From Alligator mississippiensis (lineage: Eukaryota; Chordata; Crocodylia; Alligatoridae), in contig NC_081824.1 of NCBI RefSeq assembly GCF_030867095.1, forward strand, positions 147,403,433 to 147,467,432: 64,000 nucleotides of DNA, written 5' to 3'. A program made the position numbers and the translations under genes. Each line of letters begins with the position of its first letter. The first letter of the stretch is position 1. The notes beneath the pieces are model-generated. The model was not told the DNA's origin. It was given only the letters and a program-made list of their open reading frames with translations, and did not search any database. Positions 33,570 through 44,020 of this stretch are shown one piece after another.

Positions 33570-33577
33570 CATTACAC

Positions 33578-34329
33578 ACACCCACTAGGGGCCAGATTCT
33601 ATTTCACTCATTAGGCATCTATTTTATTGCACCTATTGGGCAGCTAAGTGGACTTAGGTGCCTAAGTGTGATTCAATTCCACCATGTTCATGTTCCTGAA
33701 AATCCAAATTGCATCTACTTGTGTAACACATCATCATTTTAGCCTTAAGACTGAGTCACAAAAAAGCGGTAAGCAGGAGTAGAACCCAAACACCTTTTGT
33801 GTTAGGTCTTTTTCAGGGACTAAAGCAAGGTGAGGAAAAAATTGCACTTAGGCACAAAAGTGGACATAGGCATCTACAGTAATAGAACAAAATCTGGCTG
33901 TAGATGTTAAATGGTATCTAAACTGCTACTTAGCACCTAAGCTAGTAATATTTGCTAAACATGTCTCATTTCCTAGTCTAAACAGGATCTAAAAATTCCA
34001 CATTAGAAACATTAACAAAATGTTACACTTTTGTTTGAGTATGTAAAGCTTCTGCAGTTCTCTTGCTCCTGTAGGACAGACAGTTCCATGCATTGGGATA
34101 AAGAGGATGAAATGTGCATTAAGAATGTTACAGAAGTTCTTAAATACAATCACAGTTCCCAATGCCTAGCATTCCTATCTCAGTTTTCATAACATAGGAT
34201 GATTTAAAATAATAAAAAATTAGGTCCTGATCCACAATCCTAGTTGCTCCTTTCTGCAAAGCAGGTAACCTGCACTTTGAGGTAAACACCCCACCCCACA
34301 GAGACAAATGACAAAATCTGCTTATACCC
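33578..34329. other. No feature recognised
   Basis: AT-leaning sequence without a supportable gene or repeat. Confidence 0.5.
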
Positions 34330-35010
34330 ATGGTACTGGCCAGATCCTGATCTAATTTACACCAGTATAAATCTGGTGTAATCCCATTAATTTTAGTGGA
34401 GCTGTTCCAGATTTATTGCAGTTGAATCTGGTCCTATCTTTTTATAGGAAATAACTGCTCACACTCTCAAATAGGTTTTCTGCACGGAATATGTTGATAT
34501 CAGTGCCATAAAACAAACAATAAAATACAAGTCAAAAACCTAAAAGACCAAAGAGTTAGAAAATAAGACAAGATAATTTACTATAAGTGAAGATCTATGT
34601 TTCATGCAACCAAGTGAACTTGTCAGTCTTATATGAATAGCCAAGAAAATCAACCCTGGACCCCAGAAATTATTCTATGTATCGTATGACCCACTGGCAT
34701 GTTAATACTCTTTCCTTTTTAAATCTTTGGTCTCCCTTTGGAGTCTGCCCCCTAAGAGAGGATCAGGCTGACACATTACAGGCTCAGCTTTCTTTCTGAG
34801 CTGCCAAGTTATCCAGAAAGAATTGGAGAGGATGCCGATCTTAGAGGGATATGCAGAAAATCCCAACTGGAATCTGCATATCATCACTTCATAGTGAGAT
34901 GTAATAAAATATAATAAATATCTAATGCTTAGGGGGCAAGAACCCCAGCTGGTATAAGTTAGCAGGTCTCCACTGAAATCAAACAACTATTATGATTTAT
35001 ACCAGGTGAG
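34330..35010. repeat. Traces of the palindromic GTGTAAAT repeat
   Basis: CTAATTTACACCAGTATAAA and TCTGGTGTAATCCCATTAA near 34353-34390, and GATTTATACCAGGTGAGAA near 34995, resemble the repeat that hosts the CR1 at 8296. They are scattered fragments, and the sequence between is unassigned. Confidence 0.35.
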
Positions 35011-35164
35011 AATCTGTCCCATATTACTAAATTTTGACAGCTTACTCAGGACCAGATTTTTTCTCTCTTTTTTCCTTCTACAAAAGCTATCACTATAACA
35101 TCTAGGTTTCTCTGGCTTTATACCAGTATAGCTGAGATCCCAATCTGTCCTATATGGACAGAGA

Positions 35165-35679
35165 GGCTGCGTCCAGACATGCAGGGGTGTGCGCTTGCAG
35201 CAGCACAAATTGCCACAGTGCACACCCTTGCATGTGCACTTCATTGAAGAACAAATTGTCCTGCAAGGGGCAGGCTGCCCTTGCCCAGCTCATCCTGGCT
35301 GTTCAGCCAGGGAGAGCTGGAGACTGGGGTCAGCACCAGCGATCCTACCTGGCAGCCTGGAGCTGCAGGGACACAGATCAGGCAGCACAGAGACCTGGCT
35401 GGCAGCCGGAACATTGCTCTGGATGGCCCAGCCTCCATATGTTTCATTGCATACTTGTTGTGCAAGCGTTACGACACTTTATGCCCCCCCCCCCTTTTTT
35501 TTTCTTTTACTACTAGGAAATCCTGGTAGCAAATTTTGGTCCTACCCTGCAAATTTGCAGTGCTGGGCACATTTTAGCATTTGTCACATGTAGTGTGTGG
35601 TGCCACAGAGAGATTTGCAGAGCCACAAACAGGTTTGCAGCTCCACAAACCATGCACCTCTGCATGTCTAGATGCGGCC
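35165..35679. mobile_element. TIR element, GTCCAGACATGCAGGGGTG ends
   Basis: The left end GGCTGCGTCCAGACATGCAG (35165 on) and the right end CTGCATGTCTAGATGCGGCC (up to 35679) are inverted repeats with few mismatches. Inside both ends are GCACAAA/CCACAAA words. The region near 58055-58200 shares CACATGCAGGGGTGTGCAC and AGCAGCACAAA, so a second relative exists. It contains no transposase. The target duplication is not clear. Confidence 0.65.
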
Positions 35680-35689
35680 AGAGGTAGTT

Positions 35690-35960
35690 GGTTGTGTTGG
35701 TCCAAAGTCAGGCAGAAGACAGGGAAGGGTAGTACCACAGACTAAATTATTCAGAGAGATGTGAGCTTTCATAGGCTACATCCTACTTCATCAGTCTTAT
35801 ATGCATAGCAAAGGAAATCAACCCTAGACATCAGAAATTATGCTTGCAAATGACCCACTGGCATGTTATGACTTTTCCTTAGCATCTGACAAAGTAGACT
35901 GCAGCTAACAAAAGCTCATGCCTCTCTGAATGGGTTAGTGCATAAGGTGCTCCCCTGTTC
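35690..35960. repeat. Unclassified interspersed repeat (CTTCATCAG type)
   Basis: GTTGTGTTGGTCCAAAGTCA, GGCAGAAGACAGG, CATCCTACTTCATCAG and AAAGCTCATGCCTCTCTGAA form the signature of a widely scattered repeat that I know by sight but cannot name reliably. Confidence 0.4.
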
Positions 35961-36206
35961 TGCTTTTTGTCTACATGAACTAGAACCACTACTGTTATTT
36001 ATATTCTTTGTAAAAAGGTAAACTCCAAGAAGCTCCCCAAAGGCACAAACCACCTCAGTCATCTCTATTTCTCTTTTAGTTGTTTTGTTTAAATAATAGG
36101 TATATTAAGTGCTTTATCTGCATTTAGTAGTGGCAAATAACTCCTTTAAAGACTACAGATAAAACAGGACATGTCTACACAAGCAATAATGCACCTGTAA
36201 TAACAG

Positions 36207-36211
36207 GTACT
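36207..36211. repeat. Provirus target-site duplication GTACT, left
   Basis: GTACT precedes the LTR terminus TGACC and is repeated at 40965-40969, giving a 5-bp integration duplication. Confidence 0.9.
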
Positions 36212-36867
36212 TGACCAACCTGACGGTGGGTGGTTGGACCCAGAAAGGCGCAAACAGGCCGGGGATGAAAGGGTTACGGGACCTTGTTTCTCCTTCTCTT
36301 ATCTCTCTTCCCATTGACAGAAAATCAATTAAGGAGGCGGTGTAACAAATAAATGCTTTACTCACACTTTCGTATAGGTGGTTTCCTTTACAGCAGTTTC
36401 AAGATTAAACTCGCTGGTAACTCAAGAGCTCTAAACACGTTTGAATGATATACTCGGTTGTGATGGGGGCGTCCAGGAGGAAGGGATTTCGTGGACGCAG
36501 GATCCTGGAAAGGGTGATCAGGCCTCTCCAAACTGACTAGTGGATCCCCCTTGTGCTTGTGTTCTGCCCCTTTTTATAAGCTACCGAGCCAATCAAAATG
36601 TGTCCCGTGTATCTGCTGACTGCCGGCCGTGCGGTCATGCCCCTCATGTAACCCCTGATTTGCTGAGGCTATTTGATTACGACTCCCTCACACTCTGAGC
36701 ATAGTTCACCCTCGTGTTTTACATTTGATACCTTCGAGTTCTTAAGTGTGTTCAAGATACAACATCCAACACAAACACAAAGTAAAATACCAACTAAGGG
36801 TATTAATAACGTTGGTCATTCAGCAGTTCTATTGTGACAGGGGCACTCATCTCATTTGGTTATGACA
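36212..36867 (-). repeat. 3' LTR, 656 bp
   Basis: This is the downstream LTR in the sense of transcription. Minus-strand ends are TGTCATAACC and GGTTGGTCA. It carries CCAAT (plus 36587-36594 in reverse complement) and a TATAAAAA box (36571-36580). AGTAAAG near 36355 could act as a polyadenylation signal. It lacks about 19 bases present in the other LTR, between two TGACT words, so this looks like a small slippage deletion. Confidence 0.92.
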
Positions 36868-36876
36868 TGCCCCCTT
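36868..36876 (-). other. Polypurine tract
   Basis: On the minus strand AAGGGGGCA stands directly before the TGTCATAACC start of the 3' LTR. This is the expected place for the primer of plus-strand DNA synthesis. It is short. Confidence 0.6.
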
Positions 36877-37455
36877 GACCATGTCACAATAGACTAGGGA
36901 ATTAGGTTACAAGTAATTTTCGTCTAGGAACTCGTCGTCTTTGCAAGGTTCAAGTGGTAAATGGGTATATACATAAGCAGATAAAATACAACAACCCAAA
37001 CATATAACAATGACTATTGGTGAACACAAGGCAAGGCAACAATAGGAGTTAACAAGTGTATCAACTAGGATGACGTGTGCCATCCTATCCAACTAAAAAT
37101 GTCGGCTAACCATCCTTTCCCGATTCCAGCAATTTTATTGGTGTCTGCGGCAACCTGCTTCATGAGGTCGAGTTGCTCCTCCAATGGAATAGCAACGTTG
37201 GGTATGCTAATACAACAGCATTCCTTAGACAGGTTAAGAAACAGACAAATGCTTCCCTGGTGTAAGAATATTGCATCGAGGGCTAAGCGGTTTTGCATGG
37301 TCATATGTGATGGAGCTTGTAGTTGTTGGTTCAATAACCGTAGGGGTGTTTCGGCACTATTGGCTAGAATCTCAACTTATTCAGCTAACTCGGCGATAGC
37401 GACTCTCGCCTTACCTATCCCTATTCCCCATGCAAGATAACCTTCAAGCGCCCAT

Positions 37456-37513
37456 GCCAAATGTTGGCTGAATCGCTCGCCCACGCCAAATGTTGGCTGA
37501 ATCGCTCGCCCCG
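37456..37513. repeat. 29-bp tandem duplication inside env
   Basis: GCCAAATGTTGGCTGAATCG begins at 37456 and again at 37485, so the period is 29. Because 29 is not a multiple of three, it moves the downstream TM frame, which agrees with the observed frame change between 37421 and 37334. Confidence 0.9.
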
Positions 37514-38604
37514 TGTCAACTTACTCCACACCGGAACGTGTCGCTTATGGCGACGGAGTACGGCCGGGCTATTCGGGTGAGTTGTATTAACACTTAAAGG
37601 AGGGCAGAGCATTACTGTGCTCAAAAAACATTGGACACCTGTTAGGGTAGCTGGGAGGTTAGTATAAAGCTGTCCGTCCGAGCAGGCCCATAGCATCCCT
37701 ATGGGGGCTGGCGTATTGATCAGTGCACAGCTTTGGTCTTTCCATCTGATTAGAGCTACCTCACGAGGGAGATTGACTGTGTTTGCGGGCGCGTCATAAC
37801 CATGGCACCATTGACTAAGTCGGGCCACAATTAAGATGGGGTAAAAGTATGAGCGCCAGTCTTGGGCATCCGATATGTTGATGGCCAGCGACTTGCTCCA
37901 AGAAACCAGAGATCGGGTCTGCCAAAGGACGGATGGAATCGGGCCAGACTCATCTTGTGCTCTCGTTTTGTTCGGGCCTGGTGGAAAAGCTAATTACCAC
38001 GTTGGCGTGATGGCTGCGGGGTTCCAGGTTAACGAGTTATCATCCCTGGACCACTTTATTCCTTTTGGGTTAATCCCCCACGGTATTTCTGAACACGCAA
38101 TGTTATAGAAGAGCTGAACGGGGGCAGGTGGAAACATAGCCTCCGATCTGCAGACAGAGCGGTTCATCAAGTTACGTGGCCAGGAATACCGGTAATAGAC
38201 GGTGTGTTGGCGCTGGGAATATATAAAAGAATGTTGAGCTATCATAATATTGTGGTTTGGATCAGTGCTCCGAGCTTTAAACCACTTACTAACATTAAGA
38301 GGGTATACATACAGGGTTCACACTGGGTCGTCAACAGAAAGAGGCAGGCGTAAACATGCGGTGAGTCCTGACTTTCCACTATCTCCCGTGATGTTCGCCC
38401 AGAGTAAAAGGGACAAAACCGAGTTAGAGGTTGCGAAGTCAGGTCCATTCACCGAAGAACCCATCGGGAACAGCAGGAATAGGGTGACTACCCCGCTCGC
38501 AACATACAAGCAGGCAGCCATCGCTGTGTTGACTTGGATGTGCTGCGGTTTGGTGCTCGGTGGATCTCATGATCGAGCAGCTGTAGATTGCCGCTTCGTC
38601 TCTG

Positions 38605-38640
38605 CCAGGCCTGCAAGGAAACAAAACAAACGAACAGACA
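38605..38640 (-). promoter_or_regulatory. Candidate env splice acceptor
   Basis: On the minus strand a T-rich tract (TTTGTTTGTTTGTCTGTTCG, then TTTGTTTTGTTTCC) ends in TTGCAG before GCCTGG. This is the form of a 3' splice site and lies about 90 bases upstream of the env signal peptide, as expected for the spliced env mRNA. A donor in the leader was not identified. Confidence 0.5.
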
Positions 38641-38794
38641 AACAAACAAAGAAAAGGGGTGCCATGATCGCACAGAGTGGGTGCCAGGATACTGCTCGGG
38701 TTCGCAGATGACTTCCTTGTGCACTCGTGGATGTGGTTGACAAGGGTGTGGAACGGTGTGTCAGACTAATTCGTCTAGGGGTGAGCTTCGGCTT

Positions 38795-40185
38795 CTATGG
38801 TTGGGGCTTTTGAAGCACTGGTTCATTCCAGGGGGGCTTGTCTTTATATGAGGCGTTGTGTTGGTAACAGCGTTGACTTGGGTACGCCGTAGGATGTGGT
38901 TCCATCCCACCGGAGACTTTTACCGTGGAATCCATCAGGGCCTGTAACCGTGGCATCTGGCTTAGCAAACACAGCTGACCAGCCAGTGGCCCGAGGAGAA
39001 GCCCGAAAGTCACGGCCTCTCTTCCCCCGTAAACTTCTACACATGCCTCAATACTGTCCAGGGTGGTTGGAACATCCCCGGGGCGACCGAGATGACGATG
39101 GGGCCATGGCGCGTTGCTCTGCGCCTGTGTCAGTCCCAATGGGTGTACCCTCGGGTTCCAGGACACGTAGGATACTCCGATGATAGCCAGCAGCAGCTGC
39201 TCTGCGGACGGGTTCAGCGGTCGTCCATTATGCCACGCATGAGATTTGTGGCACACTTGACCTGCAACGAGAGCTGGGAGCGGGATGGGCCAGTAGGCAT
39301 TGCCCGTTACCACGTTTAAGTCAGTGGCATGCCCCCCACTCCATGAGGCTTGACGAGTTAGGAAGCTAGCCTCTTCCAAGTCTAGCAGGTCTGCCCAAAT
39401 TCTACTACTAGGCACCCTAGCCACATAGCTAAGGTTTCACCGGGTTTCACTTTTGATTCTCTGTACAACTCCTGCATTTCTTCCTGGGTGCGGGTGCGGT
39501 ATGTGGTGGTAGTACGAGTTGCGCCCTGTGCATCAGTAACTTGCTTGACCAGTGCTATCGGGTGAACCGCGGCCGGGAGAGGGTTAAACATGTCGGGTGG
39601 GAGCACTGGATACATCTTTCCTCCCTCATGGGGGGGCGGGTTTTCTTTCTTCGTCACTCCGAAGGGTGGGCTGTCTTTTGGCGTGACTCCAGGGGGCGGG
39701 GCCGTGGGCGGTGACGCGGCCAGCCCGCCTCCCAGGGGGATTTTCATGCCCTTTTCACTTTCCTCAGCGCCATTTTCTGGCAGCAGCGCCATGTGGCCGG
39801 TGCCATTTTCGAGCGTTGGCTCAGAGCCCCCTGCCGCCTGCTCCAGTGACTCCACGCTCGCTGTTTGCAATTGCATTTCTAGGTTGGCGTTTTTTCTCAA
39901 TAACCCCTCTACCGTTCGAAATAACATGTTTATTATTTTTTCCTTGTTCCATTCTGGGCCTCCCCATTTTGTCGCGTGGCGGCCCTCGGTCTTTAGGTCT
40001 TCCCGGAGCTGGCCGAGGAGTTCGTGACCACGCGATCCAGGCACTAAAGCCAGACAGTTAAACCAGTCCGGCGGGGTGGGCTCCCCTCCTTCCCGCAGGC
40101 ACCAGGCGCCCCGGGTAAACTCTCAAGCGGGGGTCAGATTTTATGCCTTCTTCGCCTTCACCCCTGCTAAATCATCGGCATTCAT
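38795..40185 (-). pseudogene. gag: Retroviral gag, 5' part, frameshifted
   Basis: The structural polyprotein gene likely starts at ATG 40185 (context CCGACCATGA), but the reading breaks within about 60 codons. A frame open from about 40125 to 39382 carries a coiled region (KEKIINMLFRTVEGLLRKNA), a proline-rich stretch (PLGGGLAASPPTAPPPGV) as in matrix-p12-like linkers, and RTQEEMQELYRESKVKPGET at the capsid start. A shift near 39420 leads to a second frame (39424-38795) that keeps capsid-like composition without clear motifs. No CCHC knuckle is seen. The 3' part of gag is missing. Confidence 0.65.
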
Positions 40186-40268
40186 GGTCGGAGGTCTATA
40201 CTGGTTCCGCTACGGGCAATGCCAGACTAATTGGTCGAGGTACTCCTCGTCTTCCCTTTGCCCCTGAG

Positions 40269-40286
40269 ATCCTGTTCGTGACGCCA
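40269..40286 (-). other. Primer binding site candidate
   Basis: Directly inside the 5' LTR the minus strand reads TGGCGTCACGAACAGGAT. The TGG start and position fit an 18-base PBS. I could not match it confidently to a specific tRNA 3' end. Confidence 0.65.
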
Positions 40287-40964
40287 TGACCAACCTGACG
40301 GTGGGTGGTTGGACCCAGAAAGGTGCTGCATGAACAGGCCGGGGACGAAAGGGTTACAGGACCTTGTTTCTCCTTCTCTTATCTCCCTTCCCATTGACAG
40401 AAAAACAATTAAGGAGGCGGTGTAACAAATAAATGCCTTACTAACACTTTCGTATAGGTGGTTTCCTTTACAGCAGTTTCAAGATTAAACTCGCTGGTAA
40501 CTCAAGAGCTCTAAACACGTTTGAATGATATACTCGGTCGTGATGGAGGCGTCCAGGAGGAAGGGATTTCGTGGATGCAGGATCCTGGAAAGGGTGATCA
40601 GGCCTCTCCAAACTGACTAGTGGATCCCCCTTGTGCTTGTGTTCTGCCCCTTTTTATAAGCTATCGAGCCAATCAAAATGTGTCCCATGTATCTGCTGAC
40701 TTTCAGGAGGCTGTGACTGCCGGCCATGCGGTCACGCCCCTCATGTAACCCCTGATTTGCTGAGTCTATTTGATTACGACTCCCTCACACTCCGAGCATA
40801 GTTCACCCTCGTGTTTTACATTTGATACCTTCGAGTTCTTAAGTGTGTTCAAGATACAACTTCCAACACAAACACAAAGTAAAATACCAACTAAGGGTAT
40901 TAATAACATTGGTCATTCAGCAGTTCTATTGTGACAGGGGCACTCAACTCATTGGGTTATGACA
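40287..40964 (-). repeat. 5' LTR, 678 bp
   Basis: The upstream LTR in transcription sense starts TGTCATAACC at 40964. CCAAT at 40667-40674 (reverse complement) and TATAAAAA at 40651-40660 form a well-spaced promoter. It keeps the 19-base segment (TTTCAGGAGGCTG near 40701) missing in the partner LTR. Confidence 0.92.
40651..40674 (-). promoter_or_regulatory. LTR core promoter
   Basis: On the minus strand GATTGGCT is followed 10 bases later by CTTATAAAAAGG, a CCAAT box and TATA box in the right order. Transcription would begin about 25-30 bases downstream, near 40622. Confidence 0.7.
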
Positions 40965-40969
40965 GTACT
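40965..40969. repeat. Provirus target-site duplication GTACT, right
   Basis: Second copy of the 5-bp duplication, after GGTTATGACA. Confidence 0.9.
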
Positions 40970-41145
40970 AACTTAATCGGAGCTAGTGCACAGTAGCACC
41001 AGCACACATCTTTTAAGTGATGCTAATGCTCAGTAAATTAATTCTACTGTGCATTAGTACATTAGCACAGCTTTCACTGTGATGCACTAACGTGCAGTAG
41101 AATTAGTTTACTATGCTTTTAGCATCTCATGTAGATGCACTTATA

Positions 41146-42769
41146 GTGGAGAAAAATAATCAGAAGTCAATAAGATGCAGGAACTTGGCTTGTGCTCTCA
41201 AACCCATTTCTAGTAGATAGAACTGACCATACAAAAACCAACCCTTAACACTGGTTAGCACTTTTACTGAAAAAGATGGGGTTTTTCTACTCAGGGAAAT
41301 ATACTACCATAACTAGATACGGTAGGGTAATAATACTGCTATAGTCATACCACTATAACTCCTTCTGTGGACACACTCCAGAATAAGATTTCATTTCTCT
41401 ATTTTAACTTGCATAATTTTAACAGAATATACTAGAAACAGGAAAAAACCTATACCCATTTAATGTATAGCAAATATCTCCATGTGCATAGGAGCCTAGG
41501 ACTGGAGGGGTATAAAGAAAGAACTCTCTCACATCTCCCATTGCTTGCTCTGTCTCTTAACCACAAGTTTCCTGCTCTGTGGATGAAAACAGAACAGCAA
41601 TCTCCAATCCAGCAACACTGATGTGTACTAAATTCATTCAGTAACATAAGACTAAGTTAACAAGATCGGATTCAGTTGAAATGGGCTCTCCAAACCACCG
41701 ATGACAATATATCAATTAGAATTAAAATGTGGCACTATTCCTATGTTTAAGACACTATGGCAGCCTGAAAAGCTTCTGTAGCACCAGTGGAAGGTAGAGC
41801 GGACAGCATGAATGGCAACAGCTCCAAGCAGAAGCTACTAGCAGTTGAAAACAGGCTCCCAAGCAAATTTTAGTCTGAGACGTAGCAGACACTACAGCCT
41901 GATTGTGCTGTGTTCTATCAGTTGGTGCAGAAAGAGGTGAGAACGGCCTTGTCATGCATCTGTCTGCTAATACAAACACTCCCTTCTGCCCCAACCATGG
42001 GGGCCTCCTGCATGGACGTGCAAGAGGTTATCTAAACCCTTTTTCTCACCCACACTTTTTTACAAGGCCACCTGCACCCTCAGTGACTTACATGGCTATG
42101 ATGTAATTGCCAAAGAAGAAGCCAGTTTTGTAAGGTGTGGATATCTAAGCTTAAAACAAATCTGGAGAATTAGGGAAACTACCTACATTCTGTGTTGTTG
42201 TCACAATCTGTTTATACATGCATCTGAGTGCTTTTCAAGGAAGTCTCCCAAGAAAAATAGTCTGTCACTGACCCTTGCTAAAAGAAACACAAGCGCTTCA
42301 TATTAAAATCAATCTTCAATATACAGGGCAGATAACAGGGGTGGGAAATTGCATAGGAGAGACTCCTCTCCCTTCTCCAAACTTCTGCTGACAAAAATCA
42401 TTTCTCTTGAAAAACTCCTCCAGGCATTACTCTATTCTGCTAATTTCCCAAGACACCAATGGCTTCCTTGCTCCATCTGGGGAGCAGTGTTTATGTGACT
42501 ACAATGATACAAGGGTGCCCCTAGCCTTCTCAGGAAGTGCACCAGAGCTATACACTTGGACTTCCATTAGGAACATCAGGTATAAAGTCTGAAGTAGGGT
42601 TTGTTCACTTGGTGCTCTGTAGAAAAAGTGACAGTGGCCTTTCAAAAGTGAAACGGTCAAAGTTTTCCTCTTCCTTAGTGCACTCCACACCAGAGAGCAA
42701 AAACTAAACAAGTTAACTCACCAAACAGTTTTAAGTCCATGCCCCTTTTTCACTCTGTGTCTGGTATTA
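41146..42769. other. No feature recognised
   Basis: AT-rich to mixed sequence without supportable gene or repeat. Confidence 0.5.
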
Positions 42770-42890
42770 TCAGGTGTTTTCAACCCTTTTGCTACAGATC
42801 CACAACTCTCGAAGGTCTTATCCACATTAAGCTTCGAGCCATCGTTGCTGAAGTGCCAGCCTACTTTAGTATCACATCTCTACAGGCCAA
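42770..42890. mobile_element. Possible hAT-like fragment
   Basis: CAGGTGTTTTCAACCCTTTT resembles the left end of hAT (CAGGGGTTTTCAAACTTTT-type) elements and is followed by GCTACAGATCCAC. The right end is not found; it may have been lost under the CR1 at 42901. Confidence 0.35.
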
Positions 42891-43067
42891 GGGACTAGTA
42901 TCATAGTAGCTAGGGTCAGGAGGGACCTGAACAGATCTTCTAGCCTGACCCCCTGCCACAGGCAGGAATGAATGCTGGGTTCACAAGACCCCAGACAGGT
43001 GATCATCCAACCTCCTCTTGAATTTGCCCAAGGTAGGGACGAGGACCACTTCCCTGGGAAGTTGGTT

Positions 43068-43246
43068 TCAGATTTTGGCCACCCTAACTGTAAAATATTG
43101 CCTTCTGATCTCCAACCTAAACCTATTCTCCATCAGCTTATGACCATTGTTCCTCGTCACTCCAAGTAGTGCTGGGGAGAAAAGGGCTCTGCCTATTTGC
43201 TGTTGATCTACCCCGATGAGCTTGTAGGCAGCCACCAGGTCCCCCC
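43068..43246 (-). pseudogene. CR1-D ORF2, C-terminal fragment
   Basis: GDLVAAYKLI and NGHKLMENRFRLEIRR are the usual end of CR1 ORF2. The frame agrees with the RT frame at 44026-44533 once 774 + 5 bases are discounted, so the LTR insertion, not a shift, separates them. Confidence 0.8.
43242..43246. repeat. Target-site duplication CCCCC, left
   Basis: Five C before TGTGCGGG, repeated at 44021-44025. Because the target is a C run, the exact length is ambiguous by one. Confidence 0.7.
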
Positions 43247-44020
43247 TGTGCGGGCCGGGGGCAATCCAGGCCCTTTTGTGCACGCGGGCCGTGGCCAGCA
43301 GCCCGCGCACGCGGGGTCGGAGAAGACTGGAGGCGAGCTAGAATTAGTCACAGACGCGTAGTGGTTGATTTAAAGATTGTTTACTTACACCAAAGGTGGT
43401 CATGGTGTAGGCTGGACAGTTTTCCAGGTACAGCTCCGCTTAAATCCTCGTTAGAGGACTACGACAAATTCGTTCTTTCCTGCGGAGTTGTTGAAGCTCC
43501 GTGGGTTCGGTAGTTTCTCGTGCAGGAAGGGATACGTCTAGGAATCTATCGGCGACGGGGAGAGGCCAGAGGCTGGTCAGGCCTCTATTGCCTTTTAAGA
43601 AATGCGTTGGGTCCGTGAGGATCCGCAGCGCTTAGAGATCTTCACGCAAGGCGAAGGTCTCTCTCTCACTCCGATTTCTCTCCCTCTCGAACTCCAATTT
43701 CTCTCCAACTTGGGCGGAAACCACCCAAGCTCTTTATACGGCTAGCAAGCCAATCGCTAGCCGCCACATGTGCATATTTTAATGTGAACCAGTAATGTGG
43801 CTCGAATTCTCATACAAATGGCGGGAACTCCTTGCACCGAGCATTTCTTAGATGCAAAAGAAATGCACCATGCAAAGAAAGCTTCAAATTGGCGGGAAAT
43901 TCTCTGTTCTCTTCTGCAGCAGAAAACTCCACCGTGCAAGGAAGCTGCAATTTAGCGGGAAAATAATTTAGCAGTGCTAAAGCACACACAAACAAAAAAT
44001 CACAACTTTGGCTTGTGACA
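43247..44020 (-). mobile_element. Solo LTR, 774 bp
   Basis: Plus-strand ends are TGTGCGGGCC and GCTTGTGACA, giving TG...CA with a 5-bp duplication. On the minus strand it starts TGTCACAAGCC. A CCAAT box (reverse complement at 43750-43755) and a TATAAAG box (43732-43738) face left in the correct order, so minus orientation is preferred. No canonical AATAAA was seen. It has no internal genes. It differs from the LTRs of the provirus at 36212 and from the 1,301-bp LTR, so three LTR families are present in the window. Confidence 0.85.

Larger units (their letters stand above)
36907..38660 (-). pseudogene. env: Retroviral env, nearly full length, broken
   Basis: The envelope gene encodes surface (SU) and transmembrane (TM) proteins for entry. 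A leader with a hydrophobic signal segment (VVTLFLLFPM) begins near 38521. SU stays in one frame down to about 37450, with stops near 38318 and 37994. A basic RRHKR furin-type site lies near 37535. TM has an immunosuppressive-like segment (QNRLALDAIFL), then an ICLFLNLSKECCC loop, and an anchor (PIVIVICLGCCILSAYVY) followed by a short tail ending at 36907. A 29-bp tandem duplication (37456-37513) shifts the frame between SU and TM, and a second shift lies near 37080. Total length is usual for a gammaretrovirus-like env. It is not functional. Confidence 0.85.
36212..40964 (-). mobile_element. Endogenous retrovirus, pol-deleted provirus
   Basis: A 4,753-bp provirus lies on the minus strand: 5' LTR (40287-40964), leader, gag, env, 3' LTR (36212-36867). 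GTACT flanks both ends. The two LTRs differ at about 20 positions by my eye count plus two indels, so it is moderately young. Only about 3.4 kb lie between the LTRs. The gag 3' end and all of protease, RT, RNase H and integrase are missing, so the copy was non-autonomous once the deletion arose. gag and env both carry breaks. The env plan (furin-type site, CC-containing TM loop, anchor) resembles gamma- or epsilon-like endogenous retroviruses; the genus is not settled. Confidence 0.92.
36168..41145. repeat. MITE-like repeat interrupted by the provirus
   Basis: The left piece 36168-36211 (GACATGTCTACACAAGC) and the right piece 40970-41145 (ending CTCATGTAGATGCACTTAT) belong together. The order of words matches the copy at 33146-33375. 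The provirus lies between them with GTACT on each side. Confidence 0.6.

Noticed and set aside
39590..40061. Plus-strand frames of 116-145 codons
   Set aside because: They are antisense to gag; the proline/glycine content mirrors the gag proline-rich linker.
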